Below, piece by piece: positions 1 through 8,436 of a stretch of DNA of 64,000 nt. The notes beneath the pieces were generated by a model that had not been told where the DNA came from, ran no database searches, and saw only the letters and a list, made by a program, of their open reading frames with translations. The position numbers and the translations under genes are program-made. Positions within the stretch are counted from its first letter, which is position 1; each line of letters begins with the position of its first letter. Source of the DNA: Microbacterium karelineae (GTDB lineage Bacteria > Actinomycetota > Actinomycetes > Actinomycetales > Microbacteriaceae); contig NZ_WFIX01000182.1 of NCBI RefSeq assembly GCF_009745985.1, forward strand, positions 248,001 through 312,000, read 5' to 3'.

Positions 1-1
1 C

Positions 2-583
2 CCTGGCTATCGCGGCGATGTCATCCAGGGCAAGGTGTCGCTGCGCGCGATCCACCAGGCGCACATCCGCCTCGACGACGTGCGGCTCCCCCTCGACGCA
101 CGCCTCCCCGGCGCACACGCGTTCTCCGACACGTCGCGCGTGCTGTTCGCGACCCGCTCAGGCGTCGCCTGGTCGGCGCTCGGGCACGCGACCGCCTGCT
201 ACGAGGCCGCGCTGCAATACGCGGGCGAACGGATCCAGTTCGGCAGGCCGCTCGCCGGCTTCCAGCTCGTGCAGGAGCGCCTCACGCGCATGCTCTCGCA
301 GCTGACGGGGATGCAGCTGTTCTGCCGGCGCCTGGCCGACCTCGAAGCCGCCGGCGCGCTGCGCCCGACGCAGGCGTCGCTCGCGAAGTACACGAACACG
401 CGCGCCGCGCGCGACATCGCCCGCGAGGCGCGCGACATGCTCGGCGGAAACGGGATCCTGCTCGAGAACCGGGTCATGCAGCACCTCGCCGACATCGAGG
501 CGCTGCACACCTACGAGGGCACCGAGAGCGTGCAGGCGCTGCTGATCGGCCGCGACATCACAGGCGTCGGCGCCTTCGTATAG
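2..583 (+). CDS. Acyl-CoA dehydrogenase, C-terminal part (glutaryl-CoA dehydrogenase-like)
   Basis: The gene enters from the left edge, reading from base 2; only the last 193 residues are present. Acyl-CoA dehydrogenases are FAD enzymes that oxidise acyl-CoA thioesters to enoyl-CoA. Visible family marks are the substrate-loop segment RLDDVRLP, the helical segment RIQFGRPLAGFQLVQERL, the MLGGNGI motif and TYEGTES near the end, whose Glu matches the catalytic base of glutaryl-CoA dehydrogenases. The TYEGT form and the segment GKVSLRAIHQAHIRLDDV favour the glutaryl-CoA branch over short-chain enzymes. The N-terminal half and operon context are outside the window, so the substrate is an inference. 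Confidence 0.88.
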   Translation, partial: PGYRGDVIQGKVSLRAIHQAHIRLDDVRLPLDARLPGAHAFSDTSRVLFATRSGVAWSALGHATACYEAALQYAGERIQFGRPLAGFQLVQERLTRMLSQLTGMQLFCRRLADLEAAGALRPTQASLAKYTNTRAARDIAREARDMLGGNGILLENRVMQHLADIEALHTYEGTESVQALLIGRDITGVGAFV

Positions 584-590
584 CGCGCGG

Positions 591-653
591 CGCTCGCGGG
601 TGCGGTGTGGTCGTCCCGGCGGCGGATGACGACCATTCCGCACCCGCGGAGCG
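591..653. repeat. Long imperfect inverted repeat (hairpin) between convergent genes
   Basis: Arms at 591-615 and 628-653 pair over about 25 bases with two mismatches and one bulge; the loop is 616-627. Each arm contains CGCGGGTGCGG followed by TGGTCGTC. It starts just after the stop of the acyl-CoA dehydrogenase and before the convergent lyase end, so it could be a bidirectional terminator, although there is no T-run. The arm resembles those of the hairpins at 29598 and 16205. Confidence 0.7.
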
Positions 654-666
654 TGGAGGCGGGGTG

Positions 667-3600
667 TCAGCCGCAGGTGCGCGCGTCGTAGGGGGCGAAC
701 ACATTGGTGCCTGACTGCGTGGTCACCGTCACGGTGCCGCTCTCCACCGCCGACTGGCGCGTCGCGAAGACCATCGACCGGCCGTTCCCCGCGGCGACGG
801 GCACGGGTCGCGCGCCGTATGCCGTCACGACGTCTGCTCGGACAGCCTCATCCGTCAGGTTGTCAGCGGTCACTGAGAGAACGGCACGCCCTCCGACGCA
901 GCGTGTCGAGGCCTCGATTTCCAGCCCGGTGGCCGCGGCCGGCGTGCCATATGTGAACACGAACCAGTTCTCGGCCGATGTGTCGGTGTTGCGAGTCGGG
1001 TGCAGATCGCTCAGACGCAGCGACAGCGTCGCCTCCGCAGGCAGCGCAGGATCACCATCGACGTCGATCCGCACCGCGCGATCGTCATGCGTCAGATAGA
1101 AGCGTCCGACGCCCCAGCTGACGAGCTCGAACTTCTGCTCCGCACCGACCTGATGACCGTCTGCGGTCAGAAGATCTTCGCCGTCGACCGTCTCGCGCGA
1201 GACTCCGAGGAAACGGCCGGTCTCGACCTCGCGGATCGAGTAGGTCTCGTCGTCATTCGTAACGAGCTGGAAGAACGGGGCTTCGTCCTGCTCGGTGTCC
1301 ACGGCGAGCGTGCCATCGTCCTGGACTGAGAAGTAGGACGTGAGAGTCTCCTCGTCGAGGCCGTCCGGGATCACCCCGCCGGGAGTGAGTGCACGGTCCT
1401 CACGCGATACCTCGCCCCACGCCTCCACCTCGTCCCATCGCGACTGCCACCACGGTGTGAGCATCGTGCGCATCTGGAAGAACGGCGAGGCCGCCTGTTG
1501 GGCCGGTCCGTCATACGACGTCAGCGTGGCGAAGTTCAGGTTGTCGAAGTGCACGAAGCCCTCCGGTCGCATCGCCGCCGCAGCCCGCTCCATCCAGGTG
1601 ACGTCGACGCCGTCGACCTTCGAGTAGTGCGCCAGTGCCGTCTCATAGACCGGGCGGAGCTGGCCGCGATTGATGCGCTGGGCATCGATGTCGGTCCAGT
1701 ACGCGGATCCGTCTCTGCGCCCGAAGATGTTCGGGATCGGCTCCGCGCGGAGCGACCCCTCACCGCCGAACAGATTGTATTCAGCCGCCCAGTTGAACGC
1801 CCGCGCGAGCTTGTTGTCGCCCGACGACCACAGATCGACGTCCTGATTCCACGCGATCGCGGCGATGTCACCGAGCAGACCGATGCCGAGCTGCGCGTGA
1901 GCCTGATCTCGGGCGGACTCCGCCGATTGTCCCCAGTCGGAGACGTAGTTCTCGATCGAGCCGTTGATGAACGGGCTCTGGTACATGCCGACGGCGCGGT
2001 CGAAGATCGCCGCATTGTCCGTGACGACGCCGATCGCCTCGACGGCGGCGATCGCCGCCTGGTCCCAGTTGCCGTTCGCGATCATCGGCGCGCCCGCGTC
2101 CTGGACGACGGGATACACGACATCGAGCATGAGCTGTTGGAAGGCGGCGAAGTCCTCATCCGCATACCTGGCGAACCCACCGTCGTAGTACCGCACGATC
2201 TCTGCGGCGTTGATGAGCTTCACCGTCGACAGGCCTGCGCCGAGGATCTGGTCGCGTCCGTCGATCTGCGTGAGCGTCTGCGACCACGCGTTCAGGATCT
2301 CGACCGCCTTCTCTGCGTATCTCTCGTCCCCGGTGATCACCCACTGCAGCGCGTCGAAGTACGCCGCTGCGCTCGACTCCTCATAGTCCGCGATGTTCCC
2401 CGAGCCCTCTGGGTTCCCGCGCCCGACGGCCTCGCGAGCGGTGAAGGAGAAGCCGAGCGACGAGATGTCGTTCGGGACGGACTCCCTGAGCCGGACGTAG
2501 TCCGAGTGCCACGGCTCCTCGCCGTTCGCGACGTGCTCGCGCATGGCATCAAGCTGTTCGGTCGAGTGCGAGACACCGGGGTGGGAGAAGATCTGAGCCT
2601 CGGTGACGGCACGAAGGGGTTCGTCCCCTCCGGTGTACTCGACCGCGATGGCACTGCGCCCCGTCTCGAGCCCGTCGACGCTGGCCCTCATGACGCCGTT
2701 CTCGGCGCGCACAGCCCTCGCGCCGTCGACCTCGTAGTGGTCGGGGTCGTCGTCGCCTCGCACCGGCAGCCACTCCAGGTGGGCCGACGTCCCGGACACC
2801 CGGTGCTGCACGTCCAGAAGGCCCGCGTCGACGTGCTCGAATTCGAGCCTGTGCTGCTCACGATCGCCCGGCAGTGCGTGCGCACCAGCCTTCGTCAGCT
2901 GCACCGGCGCCGTGACCGGCTCCGACTCGTCCCGCAGGGAGTCCGCATGTGTGCGAAGCGAGACCTCGCCGGAGGTCGGGTGCAGCGCCACGTCGAACCG
3001 CTCGTTCCACTGCACGTCCGGCGCCGTCGCGGTGACGGCGAACGCACCATCGGCCTCGCGATAATACGGTCGCCCTCGGTCGCCGTCGTAGTTCTGGATC
3101 GTCAGATACTTCCCGTTCGACAGGCTCTTGATCGCATAGGTGGTGAGCTGCGCACCGCCGGTGCCGTCGTACTCCGAGGCCACATAGTCGAAGCCGTGGA
3201 TCGCGAACAGCGACGCCGCCTCCGCCTCGTCGACGAGAGTGATCCGCCCGGAGGCGTCAACGCTCGCGTACCCATCGGCTGTGGCGATCCTGACGACGTC
3301 CTGGGCGACCGCGCCGTTCGAGAAGTAGTCGCCGAATGGCTGCTCGACGGGATACGGCACCGGTCGTTCCTCCCCGTCGCGCACGACGCGCAGCCACGGC
3401 GTCTTCGCCGAATCGATCGAGCGTGTCGAGTGGATGTCGGTTCCGGAGACAGAATGGTCGTCGACCTTCGAGGTCGTGATGTGAATCGCCAGCGCGTCCT
3501 CGCCGTCGGCTTGCGCATCCGCGACGAGGTCCCGCAGATCCAAAGTCATCCGCGACTCGCCGGCGGGGACGTGGATCTCGATCACGGGGGCGTCCGCGAC

Positions 3601-4002
3601 GTCGATCGGGCGCGTGTCATACGTGACGTTGAGCTCATCCCACGGGGTCGATGTCGCTTCCCCGTCCGATGTCAGGTGGTCGTCTGCTCGAGTGACGATC
3701 ACGTCGGCGGCGTTGTTGTACTTCGTGAGGTCGAGCTCGACTGCGCTGGTGTCGTCGAGGTCGACGTCCGAGACGTCGATCCGGATGTAGGCGTGTCCGC
3801 CCTTCCCGATCACGTAGTTCGAGGCCGTTCCGAAGTTGGTCTCCGGGGCGATCGATCGCACGTAGGTGTCGTCGAGGATCCCTCCGGAGTCGTCCGCGAC
3901 GGCGGGGACGATCCCCGCGCCGACGAGCGCCGCGGCCGCGAAGACGGAGGCGAGCGCACTCCGCGCGCGCGGGGTAGGTCGCCTGCGTTCGAAATGGGAC
4001 AT
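667..4002 (-). CDS. Secreted multidomain polysaccharide lyase, alginate-lyase superfamily
   Basis: A large exported protein (about 1111 residues). After a Sec signal peptide (cut near residue 36, AVA-DD) comes a DNRLRE/CBM96-type beta-sandwich (about 40-205), a fascin/ricin-like trefoil region (IKSLSNGKYLTIQNYD), a fibronectin III-like domain near 390-470, then an alpha-helical alginate-lyase-type domain (about 475-830, with NGNWDQAAIAAVEAIG and YVSDWGQSAESARDQAH), a second trefoil-like region and a C-terminal beta domain ending in Cys-Gly. Such lyases cut uronic-acid polysaccharides by beta-elimination. Start chosen at 4002 because GAAGGAG lies 4-5 bases before it; an ATG at 4020 precedes that site. 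First gene product of a sugar-use locus; the exact polymer is unknown. Confidence 0.82.
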   Translation of the reverse strand: MSHFERRRPTPRARSALASVFAAAALVGAGIVPAVADDSGGILDDTYVRSIAPETNFGTASNYVIGKGGHAYIRIDVSDVDLDDTSAVELDLTKYNNAADVIVTRADDHLTSDGEATSTPWDELNVTYDTRPIDVADAPVIEIHVPAGESRMTLDLRDLVADAQADGEDALAIHITTSKVDDHSVSGTDIHSTRSIDSAKTPWLRVVRDGEERPVPYPVEQPFGDYFSNGAVAQDVVRIATADGYASVDASGRITLVDEAEAASLFAIHGFDYVASEYDGTGGAQLTTYAIKSLSNGKYLTIQNYDGDRGRPYYREADGAFAVTATAPDVQWNERFDVALHPTSGEVSLRTHADSLRDESEPVTAPVQLTKAGAHALPGDREQHRLEFEHVDAGLLDVQHRVSGTSAHLEWLPVRGDDDPDHYEVDGARAVRAENGVMRASVDGLETGRSAIAVEYTGGDEPLRAVTEAQIFSHPGVSHSTEQLDAMREHVANGEEPWHSDYVRLRESVPNDISSLGFSFTAREAVGRGNPEGSGNIADYEESSAAAYFDALQWVITGDERYAEKAVEILNAWSQTLTQIDGRDQILGAGLSTVKLINAAEIVRYYDGGFARYADEDFAAFQQLMLDVVYPVVQDAGAPMIANGNWDQAAIAAVEAIGVVTDNAAIFDRAVGMYQSPFINGSIENYVSDWGQSAESARDQAHAQLGIGLLGDIAAIAWNQDVDLWSSGDNKLARAFNWAAEYNLFGGEGSLRAEPIPNIFGRRDGSAYWTDIDAQRINRGQLRPVYETALAHYSKVDGVDVTWMERAAAAMRPEGFVHFDNLNFATLTSYDGPAQQAASPFFQMRTMLTPWWQSRWDEVEAWGEVSREDRALTPGGVIPDGLDEETLTSYFSVQDDGTLAVDTEQDEAPFFQLVTNDDETYSIREVETGRFLGVSRETVDGEDLLTADGHQVGAEQKFELVSWGVGRFYLTHDDRAVRIDVDGDPALPAEATLSLRLSDLHPTRNTDTSAENWFVFTYGTPAAATGLEIEASTRCVGGRAVLSVTADNLTDEAVRADVVTAYGARPVPVAAGNGRSMVFATRQSAVESGTVTVTTQSGTNVFAPYDARTCG

Positions 4003-4035
4003 GGTGCTCCTTCGCATCATCTCTGTGTCCGCCGC

Positions 4036-5598
4036 CTATTCCGCGGCGGTCATCTCCACGTAGTCGACGTCGACGTGCCAGCCGACGCCGTCGAGATCAT
4101 CGGCGCGAACGCCGCCGAACAGTCCGGTGAACCGCAGCTGGTCGCCGTGATCGTCGGACAGCTGCCATGCCGGCAGCCGCTCGCCGATCGACGTCCAGTC
4201 GCCCTCCGCCGCGGCATAGGCGAAGGACAGCGCTGGCCCGTCGAGAATCATCCGCATGCGGATCTCGCCGTCTGCCACAGGCACGAGATCCGATGCCGCG
4301 TGGGTCACGTGTCCGTCGCGTCGGAGGACGCGCAGATGGCGCCCGCGCTCGGAATCGCAGGTGACCTGCAGCCATGCCCAGGCCGAGCGGTTGTACCAGG
4401 CGACGAGCCCCGCGGCCTGCCGCGCGGAACGAGGCTCGGCATCGATCAGGATCGTGACCACGGCGTGCGGCTCGGTGATCCGCTGTGCGACAAGCGACTG
4501 CTCAAATACGCTGGCGGGCGACTGCCCGCCGCGAAGGCGAAGCCAGCCGGGCCGAGAGGCCAGGTCTGCATCCGGTTCCGCGCGCAGAACAGACCATCGG
4601 CGGAGGTCGAGTGAATCGCCGTCGAAATCGTCGCGGGTCTCCCGTGCGGCGACAGTGCGCTCCGCAAGCGGAAGCTCGACGTCGACGGCCGCATGTCGTC
4701 CGCCGTGCGCTAGACGCAGCCACCCGTCGGCGTCGATCGAGACGCGCTGGAGGCAGGTCTCGCGGCCAAGGATCGAATACCGCTCGCCGCTGTGAAGAGT
4801 CGCTCTCGCGGCGAGATGGACGAGCGCCAGTTCTCCCGTCGGCAGCTGGACCAGCTCTCCGTGCCCCGCTTTCTGGAGCGCGGCTCCTGGCGCATCGCGC
4901 GAGGTCAGCATCGCGGGTTCGGGGTCGCGCGTATACGGGCCGAGCAGCGATGCCGCTCGAGCGGACGTGATCCCGTGATTCCATCCCGTCCCGCCCTCGG
5001 CGAGCAGAAGGCAGTACTCGTCGCCGAAGCGATAGAGATTCGGGCCCTCGACGAGTCCGTCCTGCGAATAGATCAGCGTCGCCTCGCCCGTCGTGCGCTG
5101 CTCGTCCGCGAGGTATTCCTCGACGACGATTCCCCCGAAGCTGGGATGCTCCGGCCGCTGGTCCCATTGGACGCCGACGATGTGATGACGGCCATGATCG
5201 TGGAAGAACGAGAAGTCGAATCCGCGCGAACCGAGCGCGACCGGATCGCTCCAGGGCCCGTCGATGCTCTCTGCAGTGACGAGGTAGTTGTCGAGGTCCT
5301 TGTCATCGCCGTCCATCGTGCGCACGATCGAGTACGCGAGCCAGAACATGCCGTTCTCGTGCGTCAGGCTCGGTGCCCACACACCGCCCGAGTCCGGTAC
5401 GCCGCGGAGGTCGAAGCCGTTCGAGGCGTCGAGGGCGTGCCCGACCACCTCCCAGTTGGCGAGGTCTCGCGATCGGTGCAGGCGTACGCCGGGGTACCAC
5501 TCGCAGGTGCTCGTCGCGACGAAGTACTCGTCGCCGACGCGCACGATGGACGGATCAGGGTGGGACCCTCGAAGAACGGGATTGTGCGCGATGGTCAT
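4036..5598 (-). CDS. Glycoside hydrolase family 43 (beta-xylosidase / arabinofuranosidase type)
   Basis: 520 residues without a signal peptide, so probably cytoplasmic and acting on imported oligosaccharides. The N-terminal five-bladed propeller shows the GH43 triad: Asp15 in HPDPS (base), Asp128 in GFDFSFFHDHG (pKa modulator) and Glu184 in VEGPNLYRF (acid). From about residue 320 follows a concanavalin-like beta-sandwich as in two-domain GH43 xylosidases. Start at 5598 follows GGAG at the usual distance. It lies 13 bases after the dehydrogenase gene and 33 bases before the lyase start, in one transcription unit. Whether it removes xylose, arabinose or another sugar cannot be told from sequence. 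Confidence 0.9.
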   Translation of the reverse strand: MTIAHNPVLRGSHPDPSIVRVGDEYFVATSTCEWYPGVRLHRSRDLANWEVVGHALDASNGFDLRGVPDSGGVWAPSLTHENGMFWLAYSIVRTMDGDDKDLDNYLVTAESIDGPWSDPVALGSRGFDFSFFHDHGRHHIVGVQWDQRPEHPSFGGIVVEEYLADEQRTTGEATLIYSQDGLVEGPNLYRFGDEYCLLLAEGGTGWNHGITSARAASLLGPYTRDPEPAMLTSRDAPGAALQKAGHGELVQLPTGELALVHLAARATLHSGERYSILGRETCLQRVSIDADGWLRLAHGGRHAAVDVELPLAERTVAARETRDDFDGDSLDLRRWSVLRAEPDADLASRPGWLRLRGGQSPASVFEQSLVAQRITEPHAVVTILIDAEPRSARQAAGLVAWYNRSAWAWLQVTCDSERGRHLRVLRRDGHVTHAASDLVPVADGEIRMRMILDGPALSFAYAAAEGDWTSIGERLPAWQLSDDHGDQLRFTGLFGGVRADDLDGVGWHVDVDYVEMTAAE

Positions 5599-5611
5599 GT
5601 GATCTCCGGTC

Positions 5612-6592
5612 TCACAGGAGAACGCGCTCGACGGTGACGAACGCCTCGCCCCGCGCGAAGCGCTCGAGTTCGTCGACGACGTCGCGGCCGAGCCGGCGCA
5701 GTTCGTTGCCCGTCGCTCCGGCGATATGCGGAGTGATGGTCACGTTCGGCAGGGCCCACAGCTCGTCGTCCGGGCGCAGAGGCTCCGGCACGGTGACATC
5801 CAGCACGGCGTCGATGCGGCCCGCGCGCAGATGCGCTCTGAGGGCTTCGTGGTCGATCAGACTGCCCCGCGCCGTGTTGATGAGAGTGGCTCCGTCGCGC
5901 AGGAGATCCAGCTCGACCGCACCGATCATCCCATCCGTCTCCGAAGTCGCCGGCGCGTGGATCGATACGACGTCAGACTCCGCGAGGAGACGCGGCAGAT
6001 CCGTGTGAACTGCGCCGAGCGCGGCGACCTCGTCCATGGCTGCGTACGGGTCGCTCACCAGCACCCGCATGTCGGTCTGCGCGAGGAGACGCGCGACCCG
6101 ACGGCCGATGCGAGACGCACCGATCAGCCCGATCGTGCGACCGTATCCGCCCGTGTCACGCAGCTCGGCCTCCCGGTCGACGTAGGTCCGTCGCTCGCGA
6201 TAGATCCGCTCCGCGTACCGCGCCCGTTTCGCCGCGAGCACGATCATCGCGAAGGTGTACTCGGCAACGGCCTGCGCATTGCCCTCGCCGGCGTTCGTGA
6301 ACGCGATCCGTCTCCGCGCCGCTTCGCGAACATCGAGCACGGCGGACGCCGAACCGCCCGCGAACAGGACAGCGCGCAGACGCGGCGCGCCGTCGAGCAG
6401 GTCGGCGCCGATGAACGGGCACCCCCACCCCGCGAGCAGAACGTCGACATCCGCAAGCGCCGTGCCATCGCCGAAGTCCGAGATCACGTCCGGATCCAGA
6501 TCGACGATGCTCGCAAGACGCGTCCACTCGGCGCCGAAGAGCTCAGCCCCCAGGTGCGGATCCATCGCCAGAGCGGCGCGCAGGCGGCTCAT
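5612..6592 (-). CDS. D-2-hydroxyacid dehydrogenase family, NAD(P)-dependent
   Basis: 326 residues, two-domain D-isomer-specific 2-hydroxyacid dehydrogenase. The Rossmann motif is IGLIGASRIGRRVA; the catalytic Arg sits in NTARGSLID and the catalytic His in ITPHIAGAT; VPEPLRPDDELW is the usual proline-rich segment. Start at 6592 overlaps the permease stop as ATGA, implying translational coupling. A much longer open frame extends upstream but it only runs antiphase through the permease. In a sugar-use locus such an enzyme may reduce or oxidise a keto or uronic acid intermediate; the substrate is an inference and unknown. Confidence 0.88.
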   Translation of the reverse strand: MSRLRAALAMDPHLGAELFGAEWTRLASIVDLDPDVISDFGDGTALADVDVLLAGWGCPFIGADLLDGAPRLRAVLFAGGSASAVLDVREAARRRIAFTNAGEGNAQAVAEYTFAMIVLAAKRARYAERIYRERRTYVDREAELRDTGGYGRTIGLIGASRIGRRVARLLAQTDMRVLVSDPYAAMDEVAALGAVHTDLPRLLAESDVVSIHAPATSETDGMIGAVELDLLRDGATLINTARGSLIDHEALRAHLRAGRIDAVLDVTVPEPLRPDDELWALPNVTITPHIAGATGNELRRLGRDVVDELERFARGEAFVTVERVLL

Positions 6593-7503
6593 TTCAGGGC
6601 TCCGAGCGACACGCCGGTTCGCCAGAAGCGCTGCAGAAGCAGCATGATCACCGCGAGCGGGATGACCGAGAGCAGGGATGCGGTCACCACGATGCTCGTG
6701 AAGTCGAATGTGCTGCCGGTGGAGACCTGGCTTTGGCGGAGCCAGTTGTAGAGGCCCAGGGTCATCGTCCAGTTCTCCGAGTCCTGCAGCATCGTGATCG
6801 GCAGGAAGAACCCGTTCCACGATGCGACGAACGCAAGCAGGAAGATCGTCGCCGCCGGCGTCGGCAGCATGCGGGCGACGATGCCGAAGAAGATCCGCAC
6901 CTCCCCCGCCCCGTCGAGACGAGCGGCTTCGAGCAGCTCGGGCGGGATCGATGACTCGATGTAGACCTTCGCGAGGTACACGCTGAACGGGTTGATGAAC
7001 GTGGGAAGCAGCACGGCCCACACCGTGTTCGTCAATCCCATCCTCGAGAACAGAAGGTAGAGCGGAAGCGTGAGCATCGAGTACGGGACGAGGAACGAGC
7101 CGACGACGAGGGCGATGCCGACGCTGCGTCCTCTGAATCGGAACCGAGCGAGCCCGTATCCCGCCATGAGCGCGATGAGCGTCCCGGCGCCGGCCCCGAC
7201 ACCGGCGTAGAGAAGAGAATTGGCGATCCACCGGATGAAGATGCCGTCCTGGTACGAGAAGATCTGCGCGAGGTTGTCGAACAGATTGACGTTCGAGAAC
7301 CAGAGCCCGTTCGAGAGGATGAGGTCGCGGGAGTTCTTCGTCGCGTTGACGATGAGCCACCATACGGGGCCGACGGAGTAGATCAGGAAGATCACGAGAC
7401 CGACCGTGATCACGATCCGCGTGCTCCGCGGCAGGCGGCCGCGGTCCGCGGGCTCTCTCTTCGGGCGCGGGCGCACCTCGTGTACTGCGGTCGTGGCGCT
7501 CAC
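6589..7503 (-). CDS. Carbohydrate ABC transporter permease, MalG/CUT1 type
   Basis: 304 residues, about six membrane segments. The EAA loop that contacts the ATPase reads EAARLDGAGEVRIFFGI. The GTG start at 7503 overlaps the previous permease stop (GTGA), and its own stop overlaps the dehydrogenase start. It follows a MalF-type permease and a binding lipoprotein, completing the membrane part of a CUT1 sugar importer. No ATPase gene is present here; as in many actinobacteria, a shared MsmK/MsiK-like ATPase elsewhere probably energises it (inference). Confidence 0.93.
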   Translation of the reverse strand: MSATTAVHEVRPRPKREPADRGRLPRSTRIVITVGLVIFLIYSVGPVWWLIVNATKNSRDLILSNGLWFSNVNLFDNLAQIFSYQDGIFIRWIANSLLYAGVGAGAGTLIALMAGYGLARFRFRGRSVGIALVVGSFLVPYSMLTLPLYLLFSRMGLTNTVWAVLLPTFINPFSVYLAKVYIESSIPPELLEAARLDGAGEVRIFFGIVARMLPTPAATIFLLAFVASWNGFFLPITMLQDSENWTMTLGLYNWLRQSQVSTGSTFDFTSIVVTASLLSVIPLAVIMLLLQRFWRTGVSLGALK

Positions 7504-8432
7504 GCGACACCCTCCCTGTTCGTGACCTTGTAGAAGACCACCGACACGACGCCGACCACGACGGCGAGGATGACGGACAGCGCGGCGGCGTAGTTGTAGT
7601 TGCTCTGCTCGAACGCGAGGTTGTAGATCCGCATGATCGGTGTGAAATCGGCGGTGACCGTCTCGGGAGATGTCACGCGGAACACGAGCGGCTCGGCGAA
7701 GATCTGCAGCATCTGGATGATCGAGAGCATCCCCGTGAGAACGAGCGAACCGCGCACGTACGGGATCTTGATCGACCACGCGATCCGCAGTTCGCCCGCG
7801 CCATCGAGATAGGCGGCCTCGAACAGCTCGCGCGGAACGGAGCGGAGCGAGCCGTAGATGATCAGCATGTTGTACCCCACGCCTGCCCAGGTCAGCAGAT
7901 TGCCGATCGAGACCCACAGCAGGGCCGGCGAGAACATATTGATCTCCCCGCCGAGGTAGGCCGCCACATCGGAGATCGGCCCGAGCCGTGGCGAATAGAG
8001 GTACAGCCAGACGAGCGTCGCGACGATCGAGGGGATCATGTACGGGATCAGCAGCCCGAGCCGGAAGAACTGCGCCTGTCGCCCGACGGTCGAGTCGAGA
8101 AGCAGAGCGGCGACGAGGCTGAGGCCGAGCATGATGGGGATCTGCACGGCTGCAAAGAGCCCGACGCGAACGATGCTCTCCCAGAAGTCGCCATCGGAGA
8201 ACCCGAGAGCGAAGTTGTCGAATCCGACGAAGGTCCGCACTGCACCGCCCAACCCGGAGCCGGAGCGCTTCTGCGCGAACAGACTCTCGACGAGCGCGTA
8301 GATGAAGGGGATGACGAACACGAGCGCGAAGCCCGCGAAGAACGGCACGGTGAACAGGAACCCCTTGATCCCTGTCAGGTCGAGCCGTCGACGTCGGGGG
8401 CGCACCGTGCGCATCATCGTCCGGTCGAACAT
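7500..8432 (-). CDS. Carbohydrate ABC transporter permease, MalF/CUT1 type
   Basis: 310 residues, six predicted membrane helices starting with KGFLFTVPFFAGFALVFVIP. The EAA motif is EAAYLDGAGELRIAWSI. The start at 8432 lies 4 bases after the binding-protein stop and is preceded by GGAGGACTGAGACG; a second in-frame ATG lies five codons later. An upstream extension of the frame is only the antiphase reading of the binding-protein gene. It pairs with the MalG-type permease to form the translocation path for oligosaccharides released by the lyase and partly degraded by the GH43 enzyme (inference from operon). Confidence 0.93.
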   Translation of the reverse strand: MFDRTMMRTVRPRRRRLDLTGIKGFLFTVPFFAGFALVFVIPFIYALVESLFAQKRSGSGLGGAVRTFVGFDNFALGFSDGDFWESIVRVGLFAAVQIPIMLGLSLVAALLLDSTVGRQAQFFRLGLLIPYMIPSIVATLVWLYLYSPRLGPISDVAAYLGGEINMFSPALLWVSIGNLLTWAGVGYNMLIIYGSLRSVPRELFEAAYLDGAGELRIAWSIKIPYVRGSLVLTGMLSIIQMLQIFAEPLVFRVTSPETVTADFTPIMRIYNLAFEQSNYNYAAALSVILAVVVGVVSVVFYKVTNREGVA

Positions 8433-8436
8433 CGTC

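Noticed and set aside
1498-4614. 1038-codon plus-strand open frame
   Set aside because: It runs antisense to the lyase and GH43 genes; its protein is Arg/Val/Asp-rich without domains, as expected from GC-rich codon bias.
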